Shown: piece by piece, positions 51,409 to 61,135 of the stretch
How positions within the stretch are numbered: the first letter of the stretch is position 1
How the letters are laid out: each line of letters begins with the position of its first letter
Origin: Thioalkalivibrio sp. ALJ7
Lineage (GTDB): Bacteria; Pseudomonadota; Gammaproteobacteria; Ectothiorhodospirales; Ectothiorhodospiraceae
DNA: 64,000 bases
Assembly (NCBI RefSeq): GCF_000376865.1
Contig: NZ_AQXQ01000012.1
Location: forward strand, 248,001-312,000
Direction: 5' to 3'
The notes under the pieces: generated by a model
Told to the model about the DNA's origin: nothing
The model's input: only the letters and a program-made list of their open reading frames with translations
Databases searched by the model: none
Made by a program: the position numbers and the translations under genes

Positions 51409-52857
51409 TCAGTTCTCCTCGTCCACGATCCAGGTGTCCTTGCTGCCGCCACCCTGGGAGGAATTCACCACCAGGGAGCCCTTGCGCATCGCCACGCGGG
51501 TCAGGCCACCCGCCGTCACGTCCGTGCGCACGCCCTGCAGGATGAAGGGCCGCAGGTCCAGGTGGCGCGGCTCGATGTCGTCGCCGCAAAGGGTCGGTGC
51601 AACCGAAAGATCCAGGGTCGGCTGGGCAATGTAGTTGCGCGGGTCCTTCTTGATCAGCTGGGCAAACTCGGCGCGCTGCTTCTTGGTCGCGTGCGGACCG
51701 ACCAACATGCCGTAGCCCCCGGATTCGTTGGCCGGCTTCACGACCAGCTCGTCGAGGTGATCCAGCACATACGCCCGGTCTTTCTCATTCACGCAGAGAT
51801 AGGTCGGCACATTGGGGATGATCGGCTCCTGGTCCAGGTAGTAGCGGATAATGTCCGGCACAAAGGCGTACATCACCTTGTCGTCCGCGACCCCCGCGCC
51901 CGGCGCATTCGCCAGGCCCACGTTACCCTGGCGCCAGGCGCGCATCAGCCCGGGCACGCCGAGCATGGAATCCGGATTGAAGACCTCGGGGTCGAGGAAT
52001 TCGTCATCAATGCGCCGATAGATGACATCCACCCGTTCCAGACCATCAATGGTGCGCATGTAGACGCAGTCATCGTCGCCGACCACCAAGTCCGCACCCT
52101 CGACCAGCTCGGCACCCATGCGCTGGGCAAGGAAGGAGTGCTCGAAGTACGCCGAGTTATAGATCCCCGGGGTCAGTACCGCAATCTCGGGGTAATCCTG
52201 CGGCCGTGGCGAGAGCGACGCCAGCATGTCGAAGAGCTGTGTGGGGTACTCATCCACCGGGAGGATGCTGGAGTTTTCGAACAATTCCGGGAACACCCTC
52301 TTGGTGACCTGCCGGTTCTCCAGCATGTAGGAGACCCCGGACGGTACGCGCAGGTTGTCCTCCAGCACGTAGAACTGGCCCTTGCCGTCACGCACCAGGT
52401 CCGAGCCGCAGATGTGCGCCCAGACGCCCTGGGGAGGCTTGATACCGACGCACTGCTCGCGGAAATTCTTGGACTGGTTCAGCACGTAGCGCGGGATCAC
52501 CTTGTCCTTGAAGATCCGCTGCTCGTTGTAGATATCGTCGATGAACAGGTTCAGCGCATTCAAACGCTGCTCGAGGCCGGCCGAGACCTGATCCCATTCC
52601 TTGCGGGCAATCACGCGGGGGATGATGTCGAACGGCCACGCGCGGTCGATGTTCTCGCCTTCGGTGTACACCGTAAAACTGATCCCCATTTCCAGAATGG
52701 CGCTGTCAGCGGCCTGCTTGCGACTTTGAATCTCACCCTCGTCCAGCGAGGCCAGGTACTCCGCCAGGGCCTTTCCCGGGGCACGTGGCTTACCGGGCTT
52801 CTTGATCAGTTCGTCATAGAACGGGGCGGGGTCGTAACGCTTCCAGTCGATGGCCAT
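51409..52857 (-). CDS. Circularly permuted ATP-grasp ligase of the Anbu cluster
   Basis: A 482-aa cytoplasmic protein. FDIIPRVIARKEWDQVSAGL, LNLFIDDIYNEQRI, FYVLEDNLRVPSGVSYMLEN, VLTPGIYNSAYFEHSFLAQR, GELVEG-type acidic region, VDVIYRRIDDEFLDP and VVKPANESGGYGMLVGP are the hallmarks of circularly permuted ATP-grasp type 2 proteins. They are thought to form amide bonds. Start 52857 (MAIDWKRYDPAPFYDELI) follows AGAGGAT; the frame opens to 53001. It is the first gene of the minus-strand pair with the alpha-E gene. Confidence 0.92.
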   Translation of the reverse strand: MAIDWKRYDPAPFYDELIKKPGKPRAPGKALAEYLASLDEGEIQSRKQAADSAILEMGISFTVYTEGENIDRAWPFDIIPRVIARKEWDQVSAGLEQRLNALNLFIDDIYNEQRIFKDKVIPRYVLNQSKNFREQCVGIKPPQGVWAHICGSDLVRDGKGQFYVLEDNLRVPSGVSYMLENRQVTKRVFPELFENSSILPVDEYPTQLFDMLASLSPRPQDYPEIAVLTPGIYNSAYFEHSFLAQRMGAELVEGADLVVGDDDCVYMRTIDGLERVDVIYRRIDDEFLDPEVFNPDSMLGVPGLMRAWRQGNVGLANAPGAGVADDKVMYAFVPDIIRYYLDQEPIIPNVPTYLCVNEKDRAYVLDHLDELVVKPANESGGYGMLVGPHATKKQRAEFAQLIKKDPRNYIAQPTLDLSVAPTLCGDDIEPRHLDLRPFILQGVRTDVTAGGLTRVAMRKGSLVVNSSQGGGSKDTWIVDEEN

Positions 52858-52988
52858 TCGTCGGATCCTCTGACGTGGAGATGGTGTTGCTCTACAGTAA
52901 CGCCTTTGCCGCGCACCCTGCTGGTGCAACCGTCGGAGAGCGCCTGGCGCTCGTACTTTCGTCCCCTGCCATCCGTCCGAGGTTCCCG

Positions 52989-53267
52989 ATGTCGTCGACA
53001 CTCGACCAACGCCTGATCGAACTCTTCCAGCATCCCCGCATTCAGGGCTGCAACTGGCAACCGAGGCTTTTTTGGCATCCGGCCGCGGACGGCAGCGCGT
53101 TCGGCCCGCTGCGGGTGGACGGACGTGAGCTGGAGGTGTTCCTGGCGACCATCATCGGCGAGCCCTCCAGCGAACGGGCGGCGCTGGACCAGGAACAGGA
53201 AGGGAGAGGTCACTTCATCGCGGCCAACGCACGCCGCCACGAGTTACCGTTGTTTACCCGCCGCTGA
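52989..53267 (+). CDS. Hypothetical protein
   Basis: A 92-aa protein beginning SSTLDQRLIELFQHPRIQGC, with QPRLFWHPAADGSAFGPLRV following. No membrane segment or known motif is seen. CGAGG is seven bases before the ATG. It is divergent from the ATP-grasp gene and could be accessory to it, but I do not recognise the family. Confidence 0.5.
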   Translation: MSSTLDQRLIELFQHPRIQGCNWQPRLFWHPAADGSAFGPLRVDGRELEVFLATIIGEPSSERAALDQEQEGRGHFIAANARRHELPLFTRR

Positions 53268-53297
53268 CTGCCCTGCCGGCGCGATGACCCGGAACAC

Positions 53298-53532
53298 CGT
53301 CATCGCGAGGAGCGCAGCGACGTGGCGACCTCCGTGGGAACCCCCGGCGCCGGCCGGGACGAACGTCGGGGGTTTCGGCCGGAGGTTACTCGCTGCGCTC
53401 GCCCTTTGGGCCGGCCTGCGGCCGTTCAACGCGCTTCGCACTTTTGTGCCACGGCCCGTGCGGGGCCCCGGAATGACGGGGGGCAGGAAGAAGCACTGTT
53501 ATCGCGAGGAGCGAAGTGAAGGGGCGATCTCC
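53298..53532. repeat. Two arms of the CGTCATCGCGAGG repeat family
   Basis: CGTCATCGCGAGGAGCGCAG then CGACGTGGCGACCTCC begins at 53298, and a second direct copy, TTATCGCGAGGAGCGAAGTG then AAGGGGCGATCTCC, begins at 53499. The spacer also contains GGAATGACGGGGG at about 53471. They match the arms of the 121-bp elements earlier in the window but are arranged differently. No gene lies in 53268-53554. Confidence 0.6.
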
Positions 53533-53554
53533 GGGGCCAACCCCGGCGCCGGAC

Positions 53555-54172
53555 TCAGGCCGGCTTGCGGAATTCGACCTGCTTCCAGTAGCCGAACAGG
53601 CTCGCCGGGGCGACCATGCAGGGCTCCTGGCCGGTCACCCGCACGAAGTCCTCGTACTCCATGTCCGGACGGAAACCGACGGCCTTGGAGAGCGGACGCA
53701 GGCAGCGCTCGAAGCCGCGCAACAGCCATTGCTGTGAGGCAAAGTGATTAACCACGAGGAGCCGCCCACCGGGACGGCAGACGCGCCACATCTCGGAGAA
53801 CAGGGCATCCGGATTGGGCACAACGGTGGCGACATACATCGCCACCACCGCATCGAAGCTGTCATCGGCAAAACCGAGGCGCTCGGCATCCATCTCGCAC
53901 AGACCGGACACCGCCGGAAGCCCCCCGTTCAGGCGCCCACGGGCCACTTCCAGCATCTCCCGCGAGACATCGATACCGACCACCTCACAGTCATCCGGGT
54001 AGTCCGGCAACGAGATCCCCGTGCCCACCCCAACCTCGAGGATGCGCTTGCCGGACAGCGGCGCCAATGTCTCCTGCGCACTCGCCCGCCCGGTAGCAAA
54101 GACCCGCCCAAAGGTCGAGTCGTAATGCCGGGCGTAGCGCCGGTAGCTCTTACGAATACTGACGAGATCCAT
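53555..54172 (-). CDS. SAM-dependent methyltransferase, phosphatidylethanolamine N-methyltransferase-like
   Basis: A 205-aa soluble class I methyltransferase. SAM motif I is ILEVGVGTGISLPDY, followed by EVVGIDVSREMLEVAR, DDSFDAVVAMYVATVVPNP and RVCRPGGRLLVVNHF. The start VSIRKSYRRYARHYDSTFGR resembles PmtA-type enzymes that methylate phosphatidylethanolamine toward phosphatidylcholine. The substrate is inferred from the overall pattern, not from a specific residue. Confidence 0.82.
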   Translation of the reverse strand: MDLVSIRKSYRRYARHYDSTFGRVFATGRASAQETLAPLSGKRILEVGVGTGISLPDYPDDCEVVGIDVSREMLEVARGRLNGGLPAVSGLCEMDAERLGFADDSFDAVVAMYVATVVPNPDALFSEMWRVCRPGGRLLVVNHFASQQWLLRGFERCLRPLSKAVGFRPDMEYEDFVRVTGQEPCMVAPASLFGYWKQVEFRKPA

Positions 54173-54240
54173 GCCGAAGCGTCCTGAATCTGAATGGCCG
54201 GACGCCGGGATTCCGGCGACCGCAAGCGAACCGAGTCCGA

Positions 54241-56328
54241 TCAGGACTCGGGTTCGACCGCCTTCATGCTCAGGCGAATGCGCCCCTGCTTGTCCACTTC
54301 CAGGACGCGCACGGTGACGGAATCACCCTCGGAGAGGAAATCACTCACGTTTTCGACGCGCTCGTCGGAAATCTGCGAGATATGCACCAGACCATCGCGT
54401 CCGGGCAGGATCGAGACGAAGGCGCCAAAGTCCATGATCTTGGCGACCTTGCCGGTGTACTGACGACCCACTTCGATGTCGGCGGTCAGCTCTTCGATAC
54501 GGCGCTTGGCTTCGAGCCCGGCGGCCTGATCGGTGGAGGATACCTTCACCGTGCCATCGTCCTGGATGTCGATGTTTGCACCGGTCTCTTCGGTCAGGGC
54601 GCGGATGGTGGCGCCGCCCTTGCCGATCACATCGCGGATCTTGTCCGGGTTGATCTTCATGGTGATAAAGCGCGGCGCATGCGAGGACATCTCTTCGCGA
54701 TGGCTTGGCAGCACCTCGTTCATGCAACCGAGGATGTGCATGCGGCCTTCGCGCGCCTGGGCCAGCGCCCGCTCCATGATCTCGCGGGTGATCCCGTCGA
54801 TCTTAATGTCCATCTGCAACGCGGTGACGCCGTTGGTGGTCCCCGCCACCTTGAAGTCCATGTCGCCCAGATGGTCCTCGTCACCGAGGATATCGGAGAG
54901 CACGGCAAAGCGGTCGCCTTCCTTGATCAGGCCCATCGCGATCCCGGCCACCGGCGCCTTCAGTGGCACCCCGGCGTCCATCAGCGCCAGGGAGGTCCCG
55001 CAGACCGAGGCCATGGAGCTGGAGCCGTTGGATTCGGTGATCTCGGAGACCACGCGGATCACGTAGGGAAAGTCCTCGTCATTCGGCATCACGGCTGCGA
55101 CACCCCGCTTGGCGAGGCGCCCGTGGCCGATTTCGCGGCGCTTGGGCGAACCGACGAAACCGGTTTCACCAGTGCAGTAGGGCGGGAAGTTGTAATGCAG
55201 CATGAAGCGATCGCGGCGTTCGCCCTCGATCGCATCAATCACCTGGGCGTCACGGTCGGTCCCGAGGGTCGCGACCACCAGTGCCTGCGTCTCGCCGCGG
55301 GTGAACACGGCGGTCCCGTGGGCGCGCGGCAGCACCCCGGTAGTAATGGTGATCGGGCGCACGGTCTTCGTGTCGCGGCCGTCGATACGCGGATTGCCAT
55401 CCAGAATGCGGTCACGCACCAGGCGGTATTCGAGATCGTGGAACGCCGTCTTCACGTCATCGGCGCTCGGACCCGACTCATCGTCGCGGGCAAGCGCCTC
55501 GACCGACTTCGAACGCAGCTCACTGATACGTTGGGTACGCGCCTGTTTCTCGGCAATCTGGTAGGCCGCGATCAGGTCGTCGCCCACTACGCCCTTCACC
55601 TGATCTTCCAGCGATTCGATGGTGGCCGGGGCTTCCCATTCCCAGGCCGGCTTGCCGGCCTCGGCGGCTAGTTCCTTGATCGCCTGGATGGCGGCCTGCA
55701 TCTGTTCGTGCCCGAACATCACCGCACCCAGCATCGCCTCTTCGGAGAGCTGCTTGGCCTCGGATTCCACCATCAGCACGGCGTTCTCGGTACCTGCCAC
55801 CACGAGATCAAGGTCGGATTCCGCCAGGGCGCTATAGGTCGGGTTCAGCAGGTACTCACCGGCACGATAACCCACTCGCGCGGCACCAATGGGGCCGGCA
55901 AACGGGACACCGGACAGGGCCAACGCGGCCGAGGTACCGAGCATCGCGGGGATATCGGGATCCACCTCGGGGTTGATCGACATGACGGTCGCAACCACCT
56001 GCGTCTCGTTTTTGAAGCCTTCGGGGAACAGCGGACGGATGGGGCGATCAATCAGGCGCGAAGTCAGAGTTTCCTTCTCGCTCGGCCGTCCTTCGCGCTT
56101 GAAAAACCCGCCCGGAATCTTGCCCGCGGCGTAGGTGCGTTCCTGATAGTTCACGGTCAGCGGGAAGAAGTCGCGGCCCGGTTCGGCCTCCTTGCGGGCC
56201 ACCACGGTGACCAGGACCACGGTCTCGGCCATGTTGACGAGGACGGCGCCACTGGCCTGGCGAGCGATGTCACCGGTCTCGAAGGTGACGGTATGGTTTC
56301 CGTACTGGAACGACTTCTTATATGCCAC
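54241..56328 (-). CDS. pnp: Polyribonucleotide nucleotidyltransferase
   Basis: A 695-aa PNPase, the 3'-5' phosphorolytic exonuclease of the degradosome. It has two RNase PH domains (first: [20 protein letters not shown]; second: [20 protein letters not shown] with [20 protein letters not shown]), a KH domain ([20 protein letters not shown]) and an S1 domain near the C-terminus. The start is a GTG at 56328 giving [14 protein letters not shown], as in the family. It is the last gene of the conserved nusA-infB block, and the hairpin before it may be the RNase III target for autoregulation. Confidence 0.97.
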   Translation of the reverse strand: MAYKKSFQYGNHTVTFETGDIARQASGAVLVNMAETVVLVTVVARKEAEPGRDFFPLTVNYQERTYAAGKIPGGFFKREGRPSEKETLTSRLIDRPIRPLFPEGFKNETQVVATVMSINPEVDPDIPAMLGTSAALALSGVPFAGPIGAARVGYRAGEYLLNPTYSALAESDLDLVVAGTENAVLMVESEAKQLSEEAMLGAVMFGHEQMQAAIQAIKELAAEAGKPAWEWEAPATIESLEDQVKGVVGDDLIAAYQIAEKQARTQRISELRSKSVEALARDDESGPSADDVKTAFHDLEYRLVRDRILDGNPRIDGRDTKTVRPITITTGVLPRAHGTAVFTRGETQALVVATLGTDRDAQVIDAIEGERRDRFMLHYNFPPYCTGETGFVGSPKRREIGHGRLAKRGVAAVMPNDEDFPYVIRVVSEITESNGSSSMASVCGTSLALMDAGVPLKAPVAGIAMGLIKEGDRFAVLSDILGDEDHLGDMDFKVAGTTNGVTALQMDIKIDGITREIMERALAQAREGRMHILGCMNEVLPSHREEMSSHAPRFITMKINPDKIRDVIGKGGATIRALTEETGANIDIQDDGTVKVSSTDQAAGLEAKRRIEELTADIEVGRQYTGKVAKIMDFGAFVSILPGRDGLVHISQISDERVENVSDFLSEGDSVTVRVLEVDKQGRIRLSMKAVEPES

Positions 56329-56413
56329 GTTATATCCCGTTTCCCGTAGTGCGTGCGTCTTTCTTACGTGCGATGGGCCCGGCAACACCCCTGTGTGCCC
56401 GGCCCCGAAACTG

Positions 56414-56444
56414 AACGGGCCCGCACCAATGGCGCGGGCCCGTT
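56414..56444 (-). promoter_or_regulatory. rpsO-pnp intergenic hairpin
   Basis: AACGGGCCCGC and its complement flank a short loop between the rpsO stop and the pnp start. E. coli has a comparable hairpin here, cut by RNase III and needed for pnp autoregulation. No T-run follows, so it is not a simple terminator. Confidence 0.6.
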
Positions 56445-56453
56445 ATGCCGGCC

Positions 56454-56723
56454 TTAGCGGCGCAGGCCAAGTTCCTTAACCAGGGCCTGATAGCGGTCCT
56501 GGTCATGGCGCTTGAGGTAGGTCAGCAGCTTGCGGCGCTGACTCACCATTTTCAGCAACCCGCGACGCGAGTGATGATCCTGCTTGTGCTTTTCGAAATG
56601 GCCCATCAGATGCTGGATGCGGGCCGTCAGCAGCGCGACCTGGACTTCCGGCGAACCGGTGTCGTTGGGATCCCGCTTGTGCTTCTCGACAATGGCCGAT
56701 TTTTCTTCGGTAGTGAGCGACAT
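56454..56723 (-). CDS. rpsO: 30S ribosomal protein S15
   Basis: An 89-aa primary rRNA-binding protein of the small subunit. It is full length with the conserved [20 protein letters not shown] and [20 protein letters not shown]. It stands between truB and pnp as in most gammaproteobacteria. Confidence 0.98.
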   Translation of the reverse strand: MSLTTEEKSAIVEKHKRDPNDTGSPEVQVALLTARIQHLMGHFEKHKQDHHSRRGLLKMVSQRRKLLTYLKRHDQDRYQALVKELGLRR

Positions 56724-56892
56724 TAAAACCTGACTCCTGAAATTTCTGAACCGTTAACCGACCAGTGGCGCTGGCGATAGGCGGGGAATGGTATCACGAG
56801 GCGGGAGCGAGTGAACAGGAACCAACGGTGCGAATCAGAGTCTTCGCTGGGCATCACGACCCCGGGCGCGCAGGCGCCCCGACGAGCATCGC

Positions 56893-57855
56893 CTATGCTG
56901 CGGGCACAAACAGCCGCCGGGCCAGCACCTGACCCTCGCCATCCTGAACGCCCACCGCGAGAAACCCGCCATCGGCCGCGAACACACGTACCAGGGGCCA
57001 CCCTGTATCCTCTTCGGCCGGGGCATCGGCAGCGCCCGGCGCCGCGGCGATCACGGCGGTACCCGACGCGGGATTGCCATGCCGCATGGCGGCGCTGGCA
57101 GCCGCATCCAGCGTGACCGACGGCCAGTGAGCCAAGGCCGCCTCTGCCGGCTGCAGCATGGCCTCGATCGCCGCCGCCCCACCCGCCTCGAAGGCCGCTT
57201 CGATGGCATCCAGCGAGACCATCGCATCCGCATCGAAATGCCCATGGCCGACCCGGTGCAGGGTATCCACTGCCGCACCACAACCGAGGGCATGCCCGAT
57301 ATCTGCGACCAGCGAACGGATATAGGTCCCCTTGGAACAGTGGACCTCCAGACGCAGCCGATCCGGGCCCACGGCCTCGATCTTCAGGGAATGAATCTGG
57401 ACCGGACGCGGCGGGCGGTCGACCTCGACGCCCTGACGCGCCAACTCGTACAGACGCTTGCCCTGATGCTTGAGCGCCGACACCATGGGGGGAACCTGTT
57501 TCTGTGCCCCGCTAAACCGACGCTCCAGGTCGCGCAGCATGGCTTCGTCGATCGTCGGGATCGGCGCCTCGCGAATCACCGCACCATCGAGATCCGCACT
57601 GTCGGTCTCGACTCCCAGTTGCGCCTCGGCGATGTAGCGCTTGTCGGCATCGAGCAACCAGCCGGACACCTTGGTGGCCTGCCCGAAGCACAGCGGCAAA
57701 AGGCCAGTCGCCCGCGGGTCCAATGCCCCGGTGTGACCGGCCTTTTTCGCCTGCAACAGATATTTGACCCGCCCCAGGGCCTGGTTGGAGCTGCGCCCAC
57801 GGGGCTTGTCCAGCAACAGAATGCCGTCGACCTCGCGCCGCTTGCTGCTCGCCAT
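56893..57855 (-). CDS. truB: tRNA pseudouridine(55) synthase
   Basis: A 320-aa enzyme forming Psi55 in the T loop of tRNAs. It has VDGILLLDKPRGRSSNQALG, the catalytic Asp in AGHTGALDPRATGLLPLCFG, YIAEAQLGVETDSADLDG and the RNA-contact segment CSKGTYIRSLVADIG. Start 57855 (MASSKRREVDG) fits the family; the frame extends to 57996 in the rbfA gene. Confidence 0.96.
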   Translation of the reverse strand: MASSKRREVDGILLLDKPRGRSSNQALGRVKYLLQAKKAGHTGALDPRATGLLPLCFGQATKVSGWLLDADKRYIAEAQLGVETDSADLDGAVIREAPIPTIDEAMLRDLERRFSGAQKQVPPMVSALKHQGKRLYELARQGVEVDRPPRPVQIHSLKIEAVGPDRLRLEVHCSKGTYIRSLVADIGHALGCGAAVDTLHRVGHGHFDADAMVSLDAIEAAFEAGGAAAIEAMLQPAEAALAHWPSVTLDAAASAAMRHGNPASGTAVIAAAPGAADAPAEEDTGWPLVRVFAADGGFLAVGVQDGEGQVLARRLFVPAA

Positions 57856-57877
57856 GGGGAGAACGACCCGCCTGGGC

Positions 57878-58330
57878 TCAGGCCCCGCGTTCCGGCCCCG
57901 AGTCCGGGTTGCGGCCGTCGTCGCCCGCGTCCTCATCGGTGGCCTCGGGGTCGTCGTCCACGTGGTGGGCGCGATCCTCGGCCAGGGCCTGGTCAATCAG
58001 GGACGACAGATGTGCCCCACGCTCCGGGGTGTCGTCGTAGACAAAGCGCAGTTGCGGCACGCTGCGCAGGCGCATGCGCTGGCCCAGGGCACGGCGCAGG
58101 AAACCTGCGGCGCTGTTGAGCCCCTTTTGCGCCTCGCGGCCATTCTCTTCGCCACCGAGCTGGGTGAAGAACACCTTGGCATAAGCCAGGTCGCGGGACA
58201 CCTCGACCCCGGCCAGGGTGATCATCCCCACGCGCGGGTCCTTGAGTTCTACGCGGATCAGCTCGGCCAGCTCGCGCTGGATCTGCTCGCCCACTCGGTC
58301 CGAGCGGTGGAAGTCACGGTTGCCGGGCAT
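57878..58330 (-). CDS. rbfA: Ribosome-binding factor A
   Basis: A 150-aa 30S maturation factor with KH-like fold: RVGEQIQRELAELIRVELKD, PRVGMITLAGVEVSRDLAYA and LRFVYDDTPERGAHLSSLID. The C-terminus has a long acidic extension (EDRAHHVDDDPEATDEDAGD). Its ATG overlaps the infB stop by one base. Confidence 0.95.
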   Translation of the reverse strand: MPGNRDFHRSDRVGEQIQRELAELIRVELKDPRVGMITLAGVEVSRDLAYAKVFFTQLGGEENGREAQKGLNSAAGFLRRALGQRMRLRSVPQLRFVYDDTPERGAHLSSLIDQALAEDRAHHVDDDPEATDEDAGDDGRNPDSGPERGA

Positions 58331-61056
58331 CAGAGCGTCCGGGCCACCTCGACGCGCTGGAAGACCTCGATCTGGTCACCGGCCTTGACGTCGTTGTAGT
58401 TCTTCACCGCGATACCGCATTCGGTACCGGCCTTGACCTCGTTCACGTCGTCCTTGAAGCGACGCAGGCTTTCCAGCTCGCCCTCGTAGATCACGACATT
58501 GTCGCGCAGCACGCGGATCGGGTTGCCCCGCTTGACCGCACCCTCCATTACCAGGCAGCCGGCGACCTGACCAAAACCGGAGGCCTTGAAGACGTCACGC
58601 ACCTGCGCGAGACCGATGATCTCTTCGCGAATCTCGGCGGACAGCAGACCGGACAGCGCCTGTTTGACATCGTCGATGGCCTCGTAGATCACCGAGTAGT
58701 AGCGCACGTCGATCTCGTTTTCCGCGGCCAGGCGCTTGGCCCCCGCATCCGCACGCACGTTGAACGCAATGACAATCGCCTCGGAGGCCATCGCCAGGTT
58801 CATATCGGACTCGGAGATCCCACCCACACCGGCGGAGACCACCTTCACACGGACCTCGTCGGTCGACAGCTTGATCAGCGACTCGCGCAGGGCCTCGGCC
58901 GAACCCTGGACATCCGCCTTGATCAGGATGTTCACGGTGGCGATCTCGCCGTCCTGCATCTGGTTGAAGATGTTTTCCAGCTTGGCGGCCTGCTGCGCGG
59001 CCAACTTGCGCTCACGCTGCTTGGTATCACGGTGCTCGGCGACCTCGCGGGCGGTCTTGTCGTCCGCAACCACCAGCACTTCGTCGCCAGCCTCCGGGAC
59101 ACCGGACAGGCCCAGGACCTCGACCGGCATGGACGGACCGGCGGCCTTCACGGGCGCACCGGTATCGTCGAACATCGCCCGCACACGACCGTATTCCTTG
59201 CCCGAAAGCAGGATATCGCCGTGCTTCAACTGGCCGGACTGCACCAGAATGGTGGCCACGGGACCACGCCCCTTCTCCAGGCGCGACTCGATCACTACGC
59301 CACGGGCCGGACCTTCGTCCGGGGCCTTCAATTCCATCACTTCGGCCTGGAGGCCCAGGGCCTCCAGCAGCTCGTCAATGCCCTGCCCGGTATGGGCGGA
59401 GACATGAATGAACTGGGTGTCACCACCCCAGGCCTCGGGGATGACCTCGTGCTGGGCCAGGTCGTTCATGACCCGATCCGGCTCGGCTTCCGGCTTGTCG
59501 ACCTTGTTCACGGCGACAACCATCGGTACACCCGCCGCCTTCGCGTGCTGGATGGCCTCCATGGTCTGCGGCATCACGCCATCGTCCGCCGCCACCACCA
59601 GAATGACGATGTCGGTGGACTGGGCGCCACGCGCACGCATCGCGGTAAACGCGGCGTGCCCCGGGGTGTCCAGGAAGGTCACACCGTCGTGATTGTTCTT
59701 CACGTGGTAGGCGCCGATGTGCTGGGTAATCCCGCCGGCCTCGCCAGAGGCGACCTTCTCCTTGCGGATGTAGTCCAGCAGCGAGGTCTTGCCGTGGTCG
59801 ACATGCCCCATCACGGTCACCACCGGCGGACGCGGCTTGGCCTCGGCGGTCTGCTCCAGACCGGTGTCGATCTCGTCCTCGACCGAGGTCTCCTTCGCGG
59901 CGATCGGCGTGTGCCCCATCTCCTCGACCACGAGCATCGCGGTGTCCTGATCGATGGACTGGTTGATGGTGGCCATCACACCCATGCCCATCAGGGACTT
60001 GATCAGCTGCGGGGCCTTGATGGCCATCGCCTGCGCCAGATCGGCGACGGTGATGGTCTCCGGCACCTCGACCTCGCGCACAACCGGTGCGGTCGGCTTG
60101 GCGAAGCCGTGCTTGCTGGTAACTGCCTGAGCGGCTGCGGTCTGCGCCTTGCGGCTTTCGCCCTTCTTGCGGCGCCCACGGCGATCACCCGCCACGTGCA
60201 GTTCCTTACGCTCGTCCTTGCGCGCGCCGCCCTTGCGGGCGCCCTTGCCGGCCTTGGCATCGGCGGCCGGAGCCGCCGGGGCGGCCTGGCGTGCAGCGGC
60301 CTCGCGCTCCAGGCGCGCCTGTTCTTCCTTCTCGCGCTTGGCCTCCTGGGCCTCCAGTTCCTTCTGGCGCTTCTTCTGGCGCTCCTCGCGCTCGCTGGCT
60401 TCCTGCTTGCGCGCCTCCGAGGCCTTGCGCTGGGCCTCGCGTTCGGCCTCGACCTGCAGGGCGAGCTGTTCCGTGCGGCTAAGCGGGCGTTTCGGCTTCG
60501 CCGGCTCTGGCTCAGGCTCGGGCGCTGGTTCCTCGGCCTCGGCCGCGACTTCCTCGACTTCCGGCTCCGCCGGAGTCTCGGCGGCCGGCTCCTCCACGGG
60601 GGCCTCTTCGGCCACCGGGGTGTCCTCGACCGGGGTCTCGGGGGTTGGCTCTGCCACCGGTTCCGGAGTGGCGGCGCGCGGCTCTTCCGCGACGGCCGGA
60701 GTCTGTTCCTCGGTAGCTGGGGCCTCCTCTACCGGCGCCTCGGGCGGGGCCTCGGCAGGCTTGCGCTTCACGGTACGCTTCTTGCGCACCTCGACATTGA
60801 CCGTCTTCGAGCGTCCCTGCCCGGAGCTGACCTTGAGGGTCTGCGCTTGCGTGCGGCGTTTCAGGGTGACGCGCCCGGCGTCGCCCCCCTCGCCATGCGA
60901 CTGACGGAGGTGATCGAGCAGCTTGCGCTTTTCGGCATCGGTGATCGCGGCCTCCGGGCCATCGACGTCGACACCCGCCTCCTTGAGCTGAACCATGAGG
61001 CGGTCAACCGGCGTCCCCACCGATTCCGCGAATTGCTGCACTGTCATTTGCGCCAT
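58330..61056 (-). CDS. infB: Translation initiation factor IF-2
   Basis: A 908-aa GTPase that places fMet-tRNA on the 30S subunit. It has the N-terminal IF2_N domain ([20 protein letters not shown]), a long low-complexity Ala/Glu/Pro-rich linker (about 90-300), and the G domain with [17 protein letters not shown] and [12 protein letters not shown]-terminal IF-2 domains follow. Start 61056 is set by GGAGGT seven bases upstream; the frame opens five codons earlier. The block tRNA-fMet, rimP, nusA, infB is as in E. coli. Confidence 0.97.
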   Translation of the reverse strand: MAQMTVQQFAESVGTPVDRLMVQLKEAGVDVDGPEAAITDAEKRKLLDHLRQSHGEGGDAGRVTLKRRTQAQTLKVSSGQGRSKTVNVEVRKKRTVKRKPAEAPPEAPVEEAPATEEQTPAVAEEPRAATPEPVAEPTPETPVEDTPVAEEAPVEEPAAETPAEPEVEEVAAEAEEPAPEPEPEPAKPKRPLSRTEQLALQVEAEREAQRKASEARKQEASEREERQKKRQKELEAQEAKREKEEQARLEREAAARQAAPAAPAADAKAGKGARKGGARKDERKELHVAGDRRGRRKKGESRKAQTAAAQAVTSKHGFAKPTAPVVREVEVPETITVADLAQAMAIKAPQLIKSLMGMGVMATINQSIDQDTAMLVVEEMGHTPIAAKETSVEDEIDTGLEQTAEAKPRPPVVTVMGHVDHGKTSLLDYIRKEKVASGEAGGITQHIGAYHVKNNHDGVTFLDTPGHAAFTAMRARGAQSTDIVILVVAADDGVMPQTMEAIQHAKAAGVPMVVAVNKVDKPEAEPDRVMNDLAQHEVIPEAWGGDTQFIHVSAHTGQGIDELLEALGLQAEVMELKAPDEGPARGVVIESRLEKGRGPVATILVQSGQLKHGDILLSGKEYGRVRAMFDDTGAPVKAAGPSMPVEVLGLSGVPEAGDEVLVVADDKTAREVAEHRDTKQRERKLAAQQAAKLENIFNQMQDGEIATVNILIKADVQGSAEALRESLIKLSTDEVRVKVVSAGVGGISESDMNLAMASEAIVIAFNVRADAGAKRLAAENEIDVRYYSVIYEAIDDVKQALSGLLSAEIREEIIGLAQVRDVFKASGFGQVAGCLVMEGAVKRGNPIRVLRDNVVIYEGELESLRRFKDDVNEVKAGTECGIAVKNYNDVKAGDQIEVFQRVEVARTL

Positions 61057-61135
61057 GGCGCCTACCTCCATTCCAGATTCTTTTCAGGCCAACCGACAGC
61101 CTGTAATACGGGATCGTGCTTCGAACGTCCGGGGA

